Shown here: positions 8,505 through 16,851 of the stretch, one piece after another
Numbering within the stretch: the stretch's first letter is position 1
Layout: the number at the start of each line of letters is the position of its first letter
DNA from: Candidatus Omnitrophota bacterium
GTDB lineage: Bacteria; Omnitrophota; Gorgyraeia; 1-14-0-20-64-10
Direction: 5' to 3'
DNA length: 44,019 nucleotides
NCBI GenBank assembly: GCA_023248095.1
Contig: JAHFFF010000001.1
Coordinates: 1-44,019, forward strand
Made by a program: the position numbers and the translations under genes
Notes under the pieces: generated by a model
What the model saw: only the letters and a program-made list of their open reading frames with translations
The model's database searches: none
Told to the model about the DNA's origin: nothing

Positions 8505-9761
8505 CTACGGTTCCTTGGCCTTGAGGGTATCATCCGCAAGGAGCGCGAACGGCCTCGCCGCAACCGTGCCCGAAACCTTACGACCGTCGACAAGGACCCG
8601 GATGAATTCGCCGACACGCAGCTGTTGGCCTCCGTACTCATACCGGTAGACCCCATGTCCGCCTTGCAGTAGCGCAGGGACCACGACTTCGACAACAGGG
8701 GAGCTGTTGAAATTGCGGCGCGCGAGGGGAAGATCCAGATTCCGCAGCAGTCGTTTCACCCGCCATTCCGGACGCTGCCGAAGGGATTCCAATGCGGCCC
8801 TGCCCTTCTCGTCCAGAAGGATGTCCACCACCACGAGTACAGGACTTGAGCTTCGAATCTTCATCGCTCGTTCCATCATCTCGGTCTTCGGACCGTTTGG
8901 AAGCTGGAGGATCAGGCTTTCCATTGAAATCGTCGGTGTTCCCGTCACTTCGATTCGCAGGCACTCCGGACTGACGTGCCTCGCCTCCCCCATCAGATGC
9001 TCCCCCAGCCAGACGAGGGTGCCTTCGCGAAGGTTATGGCCGTGAAGGAACAGATCCACGGTTTCGCCGAGCCGAAGGGTATCCGGTTCGATGGAGTGGA
9101 CTTCCGGCGCTGGGAGCACGGTCACGGCTCGTTCCCAAGTGACCGACTGTCCTCCCAGGTTGGTTACCGTCACATCCTGCTCTCCCAGCGGCAAGGGAGC
9201 CTCCCCCTTCTTGAGTTTCCCCTGGATCCGTTTGTGGGCCGTGGCGTCCACCACCTCCAACTCCCGGTCCCCGACACGAAGTGTGCAGTGCGAAGTGAAA
9301 AACTCACCGAGCACTTCGAGTGAAGCCCCGGCGCCTTGGCTGTAGATGATCTTGGGGTTCACCCCTGAGATCTTGGGCTGCCAAATCACCTCCACCGCGT
9401 CCGGCAAGGCCGCGTAGCGGCCCCGCCCATCGTGCACGATGGCCCGGTAGACGCCCGGTTCATATTGCTCCGTGATCTCGAGCCAGATCGTCGACTCGTC
9501 GAAGTAGACACCCCCCTGGTCATTGTAATCCCCGAGCCGGATCGTGCTCTCCCGATCAAACCCGGTTCCCTTCATCACCACACGCTTGCCGGGCCCGGCC
9601 ACAATCCGCTTCGGCTCTGCGCTGAAGATCTCTAGCGTTTTGTGGTGGGAAGCTCGAACCGCGTACCATACGGTGCTGCCCAACGTCAAAAGGAAAAAAA
9701 GGACCAGCAGGTCCAGCGGATTGAGAAGGCCGAGGAGGCGCCCCTGGCGATTCAGGATCAC
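8505..9761 (-). CDS. Membrane-anchored protein with DUF4330-like ends and three IPT/TIG-like repeats
   Basis: The 418-residue protein opens with NRQGRLLGLLNPLDLL, then a single membrane helix to about residue 34, a start typical of DUF4330 proteins. Three immunoglobulin-like IPT/TIG repeats follow (about 45-125, 127-205 and 217-300), each with a xIxSxxP start and a GxG or GHN turn (for example KGTGFDRES and LHGHNLREG). The C-terminal quarter has RYEYGGQQLRVGEFIRV and resembles the end of DUF4330, so the repeats may be an insertion. The bulk should be outside the membrane and may bind glycan. The start is GTG 9761, giving a GTGA overlap with the upstream stop and a GGAGG about 11 nt before. 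An upstream in-frame start at 9812 is less likely. Confidence 0.72.
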   Translation of the reverse strand: MILNRQGRLLGLLNPLDLLVLFFLLTLGSTVWYAVRASHHKTLEIFSAEPKRIVAGPGKRVVMKGTGFDRESTIRLGDYNDQGGVYFDESTIWLEITEQYEPGVYRAIVHDGRGRYAALPDAVEVIWQPKISGVNPKIIYSQGAGASLEVLGEFFTSHCTLRVGDRELEVVDATAHKRIQGKLKKGEAPLPLGEQDVTVTNLGGQSVTWERAVTVLPAPEVHSIEPDTLRLGETVDLFLHGHNLREGTLVWLGEHLMGEARHVSPECLRIEVTGTPTISMESLILQLPNGPKTEMMERAMKIRSSSPVLVVVDILLDEKGRAALESLRQRPEWRVKRLLRNLDLPLARRNFNSSPVVEVVVPALLQGGHGVYRYEYGGQQLRVGEFIRVLVDGRKVSGTVAARPFALLADDTLKAKEP

Positions 9762-11131
9762 GGCTTCACGGGCCTCCGACAGAAATCCTCCTTGCCCCGG
9801 GCCACAACCCATAGCCCTGCGGCGGCAAAGAGCAAAACGATGGGTGTCACCATGTCCCGCAGTCGGATGAGAGTCCCGATGTTAGCGTTGGACAAGGCCC
9901 CCATCAGGGTCCACACAACGAAGGCCGCCACAAGGAATGCGCAGTTCCAGGTATTCCAGCTAAGCCCCGCAACAGCACCGATCAGGGCTAGGGGCAACAG
10001 GAAGTACCAGAGGATCATTTGGGGAACCAGGAGAGCGACGAACCAGTCGCCCGCCCGCGATGGGAAGGGTTCGAGTAGATAGTGCATGATGGCGTTTGGA
10101 ATTCGCTGCACCAGGACCTGGGTAGGGGCGGGAGTTGTGTAGGGATAGAATCGGTCGGGAAGATAGCGGTAGACCATCCCGGTTCCACCCACGTATCCGA
10201 TGTGCCGGTAGACGGCCAGCCGGAGGCCGCTCGAGATCACAGGGGGAGCGAAGTGAACCATGCCTACCGCCATCAGGACCAGGGGGACGTACCACCTTTT
10301 CCGAAGGCACCACTCCAGGCAGCAAACCAAGGTCAACCCCGCGGCTAGACCGACAAGAAATTCCTGCCGGCCAAAGGCAAGGAGCGCGCGAAACAGCAAC
10401 AGGAGCAACAACGGGTAGGCCACCCAGCGTCGAAATCCATGCCCCACCCGGATGGCCTGAAAAAGCAGGAACAAGAAACCCAGGAAAAGGAAGAAAAGGG
10501 GTTCCTTCAAATTCGTGGTGGACCAAAAGATCAGCGTGGGAAACAGGGCCACCAGCCCAGCGGTCCAGCGGGCGATCGTCGACTGGAAACAGGACTTGGC
10601 CAATAAGAAGAGTGGCAGGATCAGCAACGCTCCGATCCATCCGTTCACCCACTTGACGGAAACGGGACTGAATCCAAACAGGTAATAAAACCAGCCGATC
10701 ACGAAGACATACCCGTGATGACCATAGTCCTGGATTCGGCGCAGGATCGCAGGTTCCGACACGCCGTTGACGTATTGGGCCATGCAGTAGCCACGCTCAG
10801 AGTAGTAGTCGCTGTCCCCCATCCGCATGTAGTTCCGGGTTTTGTCAATGATACCCAAATTCCAATACTCCACGGGTGCCCTCTTCATGGGAGGATACCC
10901 CTCGACGATGCACGAGCCCAGGTCGAGACCCAGCGAAAGGACCGCCCGAACGGAGAAACCAATCAGGAACCAGCGAATAAGGAAGGCGCGGTCTTCCTGC
11001 GCGGCCAAACGGCGGAGCGCAGCGCACGTCCCTGCGACCAGGAGCAGAACAAAGACGCTGCCCGGCGACAGGGCAGCAATGATTCCCAACAGTGATCCAA
11101 ACACCCACAGCTTCATCGAGGTCTGCTTCAC
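9758..11131 (-). CDS. Polytopic GT-C-like membrane glycosyltransferase
   Basis: The 457-residue protein has about ten to twelve predicted membrane segments and a large loop after the second, with GDSDYYSERGYCMAQYVNG (about residues 105-123). This layout matches the PMT/ArnT-like GT-C superfamily, which transfers sugars from polyprenyl-phosphate donors outside the membrane. Acidic residues in the first large loop would be the expected catalytic site. TTNLKEPLFFLFLGFLF and an aromatic-rich loop follow. The start is GTG 11131, forming GTGA with the preceding stop; ATG 11116 is a possible alternative. A flippase or polymerase role cannot be excluded, as the sequence is too divergent to tell by eye. 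Confidence 0.7.
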   Translation of the reverse strand: MKQTSMKLWVFGSLLGIIAALSPGSVFVLLLVAGTCAALRRLAAQEDRAFLIRWFLIGFSVRAVLSLGLDLGSCIVEGYPPMKRAPVEYWNLGIIDKTRNYMRMGDSDYYSERGYCMAQYVNGVSEPAILRRIQDYGHHGYVFVIGWFYYLFGFSPVSVKWVNGWIGALLILPLFLLAKSCFQSTIARWTAGLVALFPTLIFWSTTNLKEPLFFLFLGFLFLLFQAIRVGHGFRRWVAYPLLLLLLFRALLAFGRQEFLVGLAAGLTLVCCLEWCLRKRWYVPLVLMAVGMVHFAPPVISSGLRLAVYRHIGYVGGTGMVYRYLPDRFYPYTTPAPTQVLVQRIPNAIMHYLLEPFPSRAGDWFVALLVPQMILWYFLLPLALIGAVAGLSWNTWNCAFLVAAFVVWTLMGALSNANIGTLIRLRDMVTPIVLLFAAAGLWVVARGKEDFCRRPVKP

Positions 11132-12078
11132 GAGCGGCAGGCCTCACCCAGGGATAGCCCCGGCGCCGACACTCGGTGCCGCCGGGCATTCCCAACCCAG
11201 CGCCGTACGAGGCGAAGCGGCAGACCCGTCACGTAGGGCATTACCCGGGGCGAAGTCCGGATGGCCTTCCAGGTCCAGGCCACCGCCCGTCCCCATTCCC
11301 GGTTGCGCAGATACCCCCCTGCCAGCATGGCGTAGAAACGAGCCCAGATCTGCGGGGCCCGCGAGCGGATGCCTGGCTCCAGGGAAGGATCGGAGAAAAA
11401 TCGTGTTAAGGAACGGACCCCTGGTTCAATATGAATCCCGACGTCTCGGCTCTGATTGTTGGGATACTGCCGGTAGTACACCAGGATCTCCGGTACAGAT
11501 CGCAGGGTTCCTGCTCGGGCCAACCGGCAGGCCATATCCCAATCCGACAGGATCACCAGGTCTGTGCCAAATCCCCCGATGGACTGGAGGACCCCTCTTC
11601 GGATGACCACGGCCGAGGAAAAGGCCGGTAGATTCCGGAAAAGAAGGAAGTCCATCAGCGTATCCTGTGAGGGAGCGCAACGCCGCTCCTCAAGCACCTC
11701 CTTGAGTTGGGCGTCAACGCAGTAGGCGCTGCACTGAACCGCGAGGATCTCCGGCTCCTGGCGGAATGCCGCCATCTGGATCTCTAGCTTTCGGGGAAGC
11801 CAGAGGTCATCGCCATCCAGAAATGCCACAAAGTCTCCTTGAGCCTCTGCGATCCCGAGATTCCGCGCGGATCCCGTGCCCCCGTTCGGCTTGGGGAGAT
11901 AACGGATGCGGTCGAGGTAGGGGCGAACTCGGGCTGCCGTTTCATCTGTGGATCCATCGTCGATGACCAGAATCTCGAAGTCACGATACGACTGCTGGAG
12001 GACAGATTCGATGGCTCCCACGATGGTGTCGGCCTTGTTGTAGGTCACGATCACAACGGAAACGGTAGGAGGGGTCAT
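11128..12078 (-). CDS. Family 2 glycosyltransferase
   Basis: The 316-residue protein is a GT-A, family 2 transferase. Its N-terminal motifs are VSVVIVTYNKADTI (about residues 5-18), ILVIDDGSTDET (about 36-47), NGGTGSARNLG (about 65-75) and FVAFLDGDDLWLPRK (about 83-97, holding the metal-binding DGDD). The acceptor-side GGFGTDLVILSDWDMACRLA (about 168-187) carries the ED-like catalytic base region. The C-terminal 100 residues are helical and may bind partners. The family uses nucleotide sugars in the cytoplasm; the sugar is not readable. ATG 12078 makes an ATGA overlap with the SDR gene upstream. Confidence 0.9.
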   Translation of the reverse strand: MTPPTVSVVIVTYNKADTIVGAIESVLQQSYRDFEILVIDDGSTDETAARVRPYLDRIRYLPKPNGGTGSARNLGIAEAQGDFVAFLDGDDLWLPRKLEIQMAAFRQEPEILAVQCSAYCVDAQLKEVLEERRCAPSQDTLMDFLLFRNLPAFSSAVVIRRGVLQSIGGFGTDLVILSDWDMACRLARAGTLRSVPEILVYYRQYPNNQSRDVGIHIEPGVRSLTRFFSDPSLEPGIRSRAPQIWARFYAMLAGGYLRNREWGRAVAWTWKAIRTSPRVMPYVTGLPLRLVRRWVGNARRHRVSAPGLSLGEACRS

Positions 12079-12839
12079 ATCGTCATGGCGGTGAATCCGC
12101 CATCCACGGTGATGAGGGAACCGGTAACGAAGCTTGCGGCATCTGAGCAGAGCCAGAGCACTGCCCCGATGAGTTCGTTGGGCTCACCGAATCGCCTCAT
12201 CGGCGTGTGACCGAGGATCTTCTGTTTTCGCTGGCGGTCAATGAAATGCTTCATGCTCCACTGCGTCGGGAAGAAGCCTGGCCGGAGGGCATTCACCCGC
12301 ACCCCGTGAGGTGCCCATTCCCGTGCGAGATTCTGGGTCAGATTGGCTACACCCGCCTTGGCTACCGAATAGACAAAGGCCTTCGACAGGGGTGGGCCGG
12401 CCGAGACCGAGGTGAAGTTAATGATGCTCCCAGATTGTTGCCGGATCATCGTCTCCCCAAAGACCTGGCAGCTGTAGAGCGTGCCCAGCAGGTTCACCCC
12501 GAGGATTCGCCGGATTTCACTCGCAGAGACCCTGAGAAAGGGTGTCGGGGCGTTTGCCCCTGCCCCATTGAGGAGGATGTCCACTCGCCCATGCCTGCGC
12601 AGGATGGCGTTCCTACAACGGGTCAGCTCCCTCTTGGAGGTGACGTCACACGCCAACCAGTACACCGACTGGGCAAGGTCTGCCGGGAGGTTCCGTTTTT
12701 GCTTTGGCAGATCCAGAATGGCAACCTCGACACCTGACTCCAGAAGGGCACGACATAAAGTGGAACAAAGGTAACCGGCTCCACCGATGATAGCGGCTAC
12801 CTTTCCAGAGAGGTTGAATCGTTTCTCGAGTGTTCCCAT
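12075..12839 (-). CDS. Short-chain dehydrogenase/reductase
   Basis: The 254-residue protein is a classical SDR. The nucleotide loop reads IGGAGYLCS (about residues 18-26) where TGxxxGxG is usual, so the first Thr and last Gly differ. The rest is standard: DVT near 65, NGAGANAP (about 91-98), the catalytic Ser in INFTSVS, and YSVAK (about 156-160). The C-terminus ITVDGGFTAM matches many NAD(P)-dependent sugar or acyl reductases. It probably oxidises or reduces a hydroxyl of a sugar precursor. ATG 12839 overlaps the upstream stop by 1 nt and the downstream GT2 by 4 nt. Confidence 0.87.
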   Translation of the reverse strand: MGTLEKRFNLSGKVAAIIGGAGYLCSTLCRALLESGVEVAILDLPKQKRNLPADLAQSVYWLACDVTSKRELTRCRNAILRRHGRVDILLNGAGANAPTPFLRVSASEIRRILGVNLLGTLYSCQVFGETMIRQQSGSIINFTSVSAGPPLSKAFVYSVAKAGVANLTQNLAREWAPHGVRVNALRPGFFPTQWSMKHFIDRQRKQKILGHTPMRRFGEPNELIGAVLWLCSDAASFVTGSLITVDGGFTAMTI

Positions 12840-14341
12840 TACAGCTGGGTACGTAGCGTGCTGGCGGCAAACCTCTTTCCATGATGGAAACCATGGGAAT
12901 AGACCGTCGCATAATCAATTAAGGTGCTTCCCTTTCGGGAAACCTTTTCCGGCTCAAACCGATAATACGTTGTATTGTACACCTGAAAGGTAAGCATTTC
13001 CCCTTCCGTCTGCAGGGGGGACCGCAGGATATAAACAGGAATGGACTTTCCGACAATCCCTGGGACGAGGCGCTGGAACGCAGATCCTACGAGTCCATCC
13101 ACCCCCCAATAGAGATCCAGTTGATTGAGGGGATCCTTTATCCAGGTGTAGGGTATCCTCTGGGCAAAACTGTACTGGTCAATGAGAATCCGATCCCCTT
13201 GCAGGATGGAGCCCTTCTTCTCTTGGAGGGTCTCCAGGACCGCATTGTTCATCCGACATGATACGACCTGGTTCCAGGCAATTCCCTGATTTACCACCAA
13301 CCCCACACCCATCAAAAAGGTCATGAGGATCGGCCGAGCGCCGAAGAGGAAGCGGAGTACGGCAATGACGAAGATGGAAAAGCCGAGAGAGGCTAAGGCC
13401 GTATGCCGGCTCAGAGGCCCATAGGGCACTAAGGCTGCGGGGATCAGGAAGAGGATCGACATGGCCATCGAAAGAAGGATCGCCCGGAGGGGGATTTGAG
13501 GGATCGGGCTCTTCCGTAACCGCAGGAGGAATCCCCCAAGGGCCAGCCCGTTGCCCACCAGCAGAACAAAAATCCAGGGGGGTTCTATGAAGGGGAAGCG
13601 GGCCAGACCGTAGAGGGTCCACTTGATCATCTGGCGCCCGAAATAGAGATTCGGTACCGTTACGGACAGATTGGACCACAAATAATTGAGTGGGACGGGA
13701 TCGAGACCGGATCTCAATAACAGGTAGAACAATGCGGGGAGAAAGAACAGCAGGGATGCCCCAAGTTTTTTTCTGCCGTAGAGGGCTGCGGCGGCGACCA
13801 AGACAAAAGGAAGAAAGAAGCCCAGTTCGTACCAAAAAATGGAGATGGTATAGCAGATCAGCGAAGCCAAGAGAGAGAGCGGATTGGATTTTCTTAAATA
13901 GGCCAGAAAGAGGGCGAGGCCTGCTACCGTGATGGCATAGACGGCGTTCAAATGGGCATCCGCAAGGTGGTGGTAAAGCTGCTCCTTATTCGGGAGAAGG
14001 ATGAAGAAGGCGCTGCAGATTAAGCTCAGTAGGCGATCGCCGACAAGCTCCGTCATCAAGAAATAAACCGATACGGCCAGAAGGCTGCTGGCCAAGAAGA
14101 GCAGGGTGACCCAGAGCAGCTTATTCTCTCCGGCGAACCAGTGTAGGAGAATGTAGGAGATCTCCAAGGGACGACGCGCAGTGGTCAGCTGAGCACGGAC
14201 ATACTCCGCCCGTGCTTGTCCCGGAGAAATCTGAAGGATCTGCAGATCGTCTGAAGCCAGGGAGACCCGCTCAAAAGGCAGAAAATGGGCCAACAGATTG
14301 AGGCCGACTATGGCTGCGATGGGAAGAAGGGCCCTCTTCAT
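12839..14341 (-). CDS. Polytopic membrane protein, possibly GT-C-like
   Basis: The 500-residue protein has about ten predicted membrane segments over residues 1-370 and a C-terminal soluble part of about 130 residues. An early extracytoplasmic loop has ASDDLQILQISPGQARAEY (about residues 29-47), with the paired Asp often seen in GT-C enzymes. HHLADAHLNAVYAI comes later. No firm family can be assigned by eye. It is the third large membrane protein in this half of the operon, and all three are near the polyprenyl-phosphate sugar synthase, so a lipid-linked-sugar transferase is the leading guess. ATG 14341 makes an ATGA overlap with the C-methyltransferase gene. Confidence 0.65.
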   Translation of the reverse strand: MKRALLPIAAIVGLNLLAHFLPFERVSLASDDLQILQISPGQARAEYVRAQLTTARRPLEISYILLHWFAGENKLLWVTLLFLASSLLAVSVYFLMTELVGDRLLSLICSAFFILLPNKEQLYHHLADAHLNAVYAITVAGLALFLAYLRKSNPLSLLASLICYTISIFWYELGFFLPFVLVAAAALYGRKKLGASLLFFLPALFYLLLRSGLDPVPLNYLWSNLSVTVPNLYFGRQMIKWTLYGLARFPFIEPPWIFVLLVGNGLALGGFLLRLRKSPIPQIPLRAILLSMAMSILFLIPAALVPYGPLSRHTALASLGFSIFVIAVLRFLFGARPILMTFLMGVGLVVNQGIAWNQVVSCRMNNAVLETLQEKKGSILQGDRILIDQYSFAQRIPYTWIKDPLNQLDLYWGVDGLVGSAFQRLVPGIVGKSIPVYILRSPLQTEGEMLTFQVYNTTYYRFEPEKVSRKGSTLIDYATVYSHGFHHGKRFAASTLRTQL

Positions 14342-15603
14342 CCGGGCAGGAGATGGACCTCGGGAAGCGGCACGATAAAGCGTGTGCCTTGAGTGACCAG
14401 CTGCGATTCTCGTTGTATGAAGTGGTTCACAAAGCTGTACGGCAGCACCAATAAATAATCCGGCTTGGCTAGACGCAGGGCGGCCTCGTCCCGAATGGGG
14501 ATGTCGGTACCGATCAGGTACTTCCCGTGCTTGAAGGGATTGGCATCGGCAGCCGCGTCAATCTCCTCCTTACCGATTCCACAGTATTGCAGGATCACGT
14601 TCCCCTTGGTTGAGGCACCGTAGACCCAGATGCTCTTTCCTTGGGCCCGTACGGATCGGCAGAGACGGACGAGATCTTCCCGGGTCTTTTCAATGCGTCC
14701 CATAAATGCCTGATACGTCGCTGGATCGGCGAGGCCCTCGGCCTCTTCCTCCTGCAGGAGACGGCGATAGCGATTCGATTCCGGATGCCTCGTGCACCCC
14801 TGGTGCTTCACGAAGACCCGGAAGCTGCCACCATAAACATCATTCAGGGTCACATCAAAAATGGCCAGGCCTACTTGCTCCATAATCCACTGCAACTGAC
14901 GGATGGCATAGTACCCGCAATGCTCATGGACGATGTTGTCATACATGTTCGTCCTTAACATGGAGGGCAGGTAGGCCATCTGGATGATCCAGGCTCCCTC
15001 GGCATCCAGGCACGCCGCCACCTCCCGTGAGAACCGAACGGGGTCGTTGAGGTGGTAGAACATCGCGATGCTGGTGATGAGCTTTGCCTTCCGGTGGGCC
15101 GCCGTCCTGTACACGGCTTGGCTGAACAGCTGACGAACGTGCGTGTAGTGGGGATCCTGGAAGATGGGCTGAACGTTCTGCGCAGGGTCGATACCGAGGA
15201 GTTTAAATCCCTGGCCACGGAAGCACGAAAGGAGTGTTCCATCGTTGGCGCCGATGTCTAGGATTACATCTCCCTTCTGAAGATGTCCGAGGGCAAGGCC
15301 GTCGTCTGCCACCTCCTTCAACATGAGCGGCATGGAGGAGTTGGTCGAGCTCGTGTAGGGGTATTCCTGGTACATGGCGTTCAAGTCAACGTGATGGGCC
15401 AACTGCACCAGACCACAGCTGGGGGGTGACTCCCGATGCGCGCACAAGACGAGCTCGAGGGGCCACTGCGCTGTGCTGGTGCGGTAATTGAGATGGGTTG
15501 GGAAGATGGAGGACAAGTGTTGCTTGCCAAGAGGGATGCAGGAAACCAGAGAGGTATTGCCGCAGACGCGACACTGCGTGATGGGGGCAGCCTCAACCGC
15601 CAT
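14338..15603 (-). CDS. Sugar C-methyltransferase (NDP-hexose C-methyltransferase type)
   Basis: The 421-residue protein has the three-part layout of NDP-sugar C-methyltransferases such as TylC3/EvaC. First comes an N-terminal zinc-binding part beginning CRVCGN (about residues 9-14) with further Cys before and after LELVLCAH. Next is a central SAM domain with VILDIGANDGTLLSCF (about 105-120) and MFYHLNDPVRF. Last is a C-terminal Methyltransf_14-type domain with VYGASTKGNVILQYC (about 326-340). NIVHEHCGYY (about 208-217) matches the conserved active-site HEH. In the family it adds a branch methyl to a keto-sugar nucleotide. It starts at ATG 15603; a TTG at 15621 is possible. Other C-methyltransferase enzymes with formyl or acyl routes are possible. 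Confidence 0.87.
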   Translation of the reverse strand: MAVEAAPITQCRVCGNTSLVSCIPLGKQHLSSIFPTHLNYRTSTAQWPLELVLCAHRESPPSCGLVQLAHHVDLNAMYQEYPYTSSTNSSMPLMLKEVADDGLALGHLQKGDVILDIGANDGTLLSCFRGQGFKLLGIDPAQNVQPIFQDPHYTHVRQLFSQAVYRTAAHRKAKLITSIAMFYHLNDPVRFSREVAACLDAEGAWIIQMAYLPSMLRTNMYDNIVHEHCGYYAIRQLQWIMEQVGLAIFDVTLNDVYGGSFRVFVKHQGCTRHPESNRYRRLLQEEEAEGLADPATYQAFMGRIEKTREDLVRLCRSVRAQGKSIWVYGASTKGNVILQYCGIGKEEIDAAADANPFKHGKYLIGTDIPIRDEAALRLAKPDYLLVLPYSFVNHFIQRESQLVTQGTRFIVPLPEVHLLPG

Positions 15604-15626
15604 TGATGGGGTGGTACCCAATGGGG

Positions 15627-16343
15627 TTAGCCCGTCCTGCTGGATTGAGGCCGATGCCCGAGGGGTTGCAGGACCCGGAGGACGTCGCGGGCATCGGGAA
15701 AATTGGGCTCAGGATTTTCGATCTCCTGATGATCGATAGCCCCTTCAAATTCCACACGGCAGCCCAGGTGGTCGGCCACCTCCCGTAACTCCACGGCGTT
15801 TCGCGCCCCGACCTCAACGGTGCCCGTCCGGTCCAGATGGGTGGCGATCCAGGTGCTGACAAACTCGAGGGGAGCGAAACAGTACCGGCTTTCTGCCGCC
15901 ACATAGACCTTTCGTCCCTGAAGCATATCCACCAGCACGCCCTTGTCCAATTCGGGGCTGTACATGGGGCCTAAGCGGATGATCAGATGTTCTGCGAACC
16001 CGCAGAGATTCTCCGCCGCCGCCTTGTGGCGTCCGTACACCGTGTCGAGTTGGCATCTCGCTGACACGGTGCTGATCTGCACGAATTTCCGGTGCCGCCA
16101 GCGATAAAGGAGGTCGGCGGTCTTCTGTACTGTTTCAACGAAGTCCCGGCCGGGGTCCGTCTTTGCGAGAAAGCGCTTCGACGGCATCGCCGCGTTGATA
16201 AGGATGTCGAAGGTGTTCTCCTGCATCTGGGTGTAGTTGGCGCGGGTTACTGCCGTCACAACCATGCGAGGGTTCCGCCCAATGGCCTGTGCCAGCGCCC
16301 CCCCCACGTACCCCGACGCGCCAACGACAGCAACCTTAGTCAT
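15627..16343 (-). CDS. NAD(P)-dependent epimerase/dehydratase-like extended SDR
   Basis: The 238-residue protein begins KVAVVGASGYVGGALA, the extended-SDR nucleotide loop. It has ILINAAMPSKRFL (about residues 49-61), ISTVSARC, and a YGRHK motif (about 103-107) fitting YxxxK. At 238 residues it is shorter than most sugar epimerases (300-340), and the C-terminal substrate domain is reduced. FVQISTVSA holds the likely Ser. It likely acts on a nucleotide-sugar intermediate between the cupin and the C-methyltransferase steps. ATG 16343 overlaps the cupin gene by 8 nt. Confidence 0.82.
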   Translation of the reverse strand: MTKVAVVGASGYVGGALAQAIGRNPRMVVTAVTRANYTQMQENTFDILINAAMPSKRFLAKTDPGRDFVETVQKTADLLYRWRHRKFVQISTVSARCQLDTVYGRHKAAAENLCGFAEHLIIRLGPMYSPELDKGVLVDMLQGRKVYVAAESRYCFAPLEFVSTWIATHLDRTGTVEVGARNAVELREVADHLGCRVEFEGAIDHQEIENPEPNFPDARDVLRVLQPLGHRPQSSRTG

Positions 16344-16737
16344 GAACCGGCGGCGGCGCCATCACATGCATGTGAATAATGGGTTTCTCACAATCGTCCC
16401 ACGGCTTTGACAACATCGAGATGGCCGTGACCGGAGTAATGGCATAGAAGGTGTGCACCACGCCCATCGGATTGTGAGAACACATCCCCTTCCCCATATG
16501 GATGACCTCTTCTGGAGCGTTCTCAGAATCCTTAGTAATCATCACTCCTTCGCCTTCGACGATGAGAAAGTATTCATGGAATTCCGGATGGTAATGGTTC
16601 CCCCTCGTCCTCCCCGGCTTGAAGTAGAGCATGTTGAACTCCATAATCTTATGCTCCGGAACCCACGTGAAGATTCCCCCCCGTCCGTCACGCACGGTAT
16701 CAAGATTACACGAGGGAGTTAATATCCTAATTTTCAT
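16336..16737 (-). CDS. Single-domain cupin, sugar-nucleotide isomerase or sensor-like
   Basis: The 133-residue protein is a small cupin. Motif 1 is GNHYHPEFHEYFLIVEGEG (about residues 45-63), with HxH and a downstream Glu as metal ligands. Motif 2 is HNPMGVVHTF (about 88-97), with the third His. Such stand-alone cupins in glycan operons are related to dTDP-sugar 3,4-ketoisomerases and to phosphomannose-isomerase-like proteins. The substrate cannot be read. The start was chosen at ATG 16737 because AGGAGG stands 9-10 nt before it. An in-frame GTG at 16812 has no such site. A 114-nt gap precedes it, the longest in the window. Confidence 0.82.
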   Translation of the reverse strand: MKIRILTPSCNLDTVRDGRGGIFTWVPEHKIMEFNMLYFKPGRTRGNHYHPEFHEYFLIVEGEGVMITKDSENAPEEVIHMGKGMCSHNPMGVVHTFYAITPVTAISMLSKPWDDCEKPIIHMHVMAPPPVHD

Positions 16738-16851
16738 GGATGCTGACCTCCTGATGATGGCATTACCATTGGCTTCAGTCTGCTGCATCTGGTACGGAAC
16801 CTGCTGTTGCACAGGTGGATCGAGGGGTTCGTCCGACGAAGATGATGTAGC
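16738..16851 (-). other. Longest intergenic gap (114 nt), with a 13-base palindrome
   Basis: This is the only gap above 50 nt whose ends are both secure. It separates the 2-hydroxyacid dehydrogenase from the cupin. It holds the AGGAGG ribosome site of the cupin (next to 16737) and a perfect 13-base palindrome at 16828-16840, TTCGTCCGACGAA. The palindrome has no run of T after it, so it does not look like a terminator. No convincing -35/-10 pair was seen. An internal promoter or a regulator site is possible but not shown. Confidence 0.5.

Noticed and set aside
16828..16840. Palindrome as an intrinsic terminator
   Set aside because: No T-run follows on the transcribed strand, and the loop of one base is too small for a terminator hairpin.
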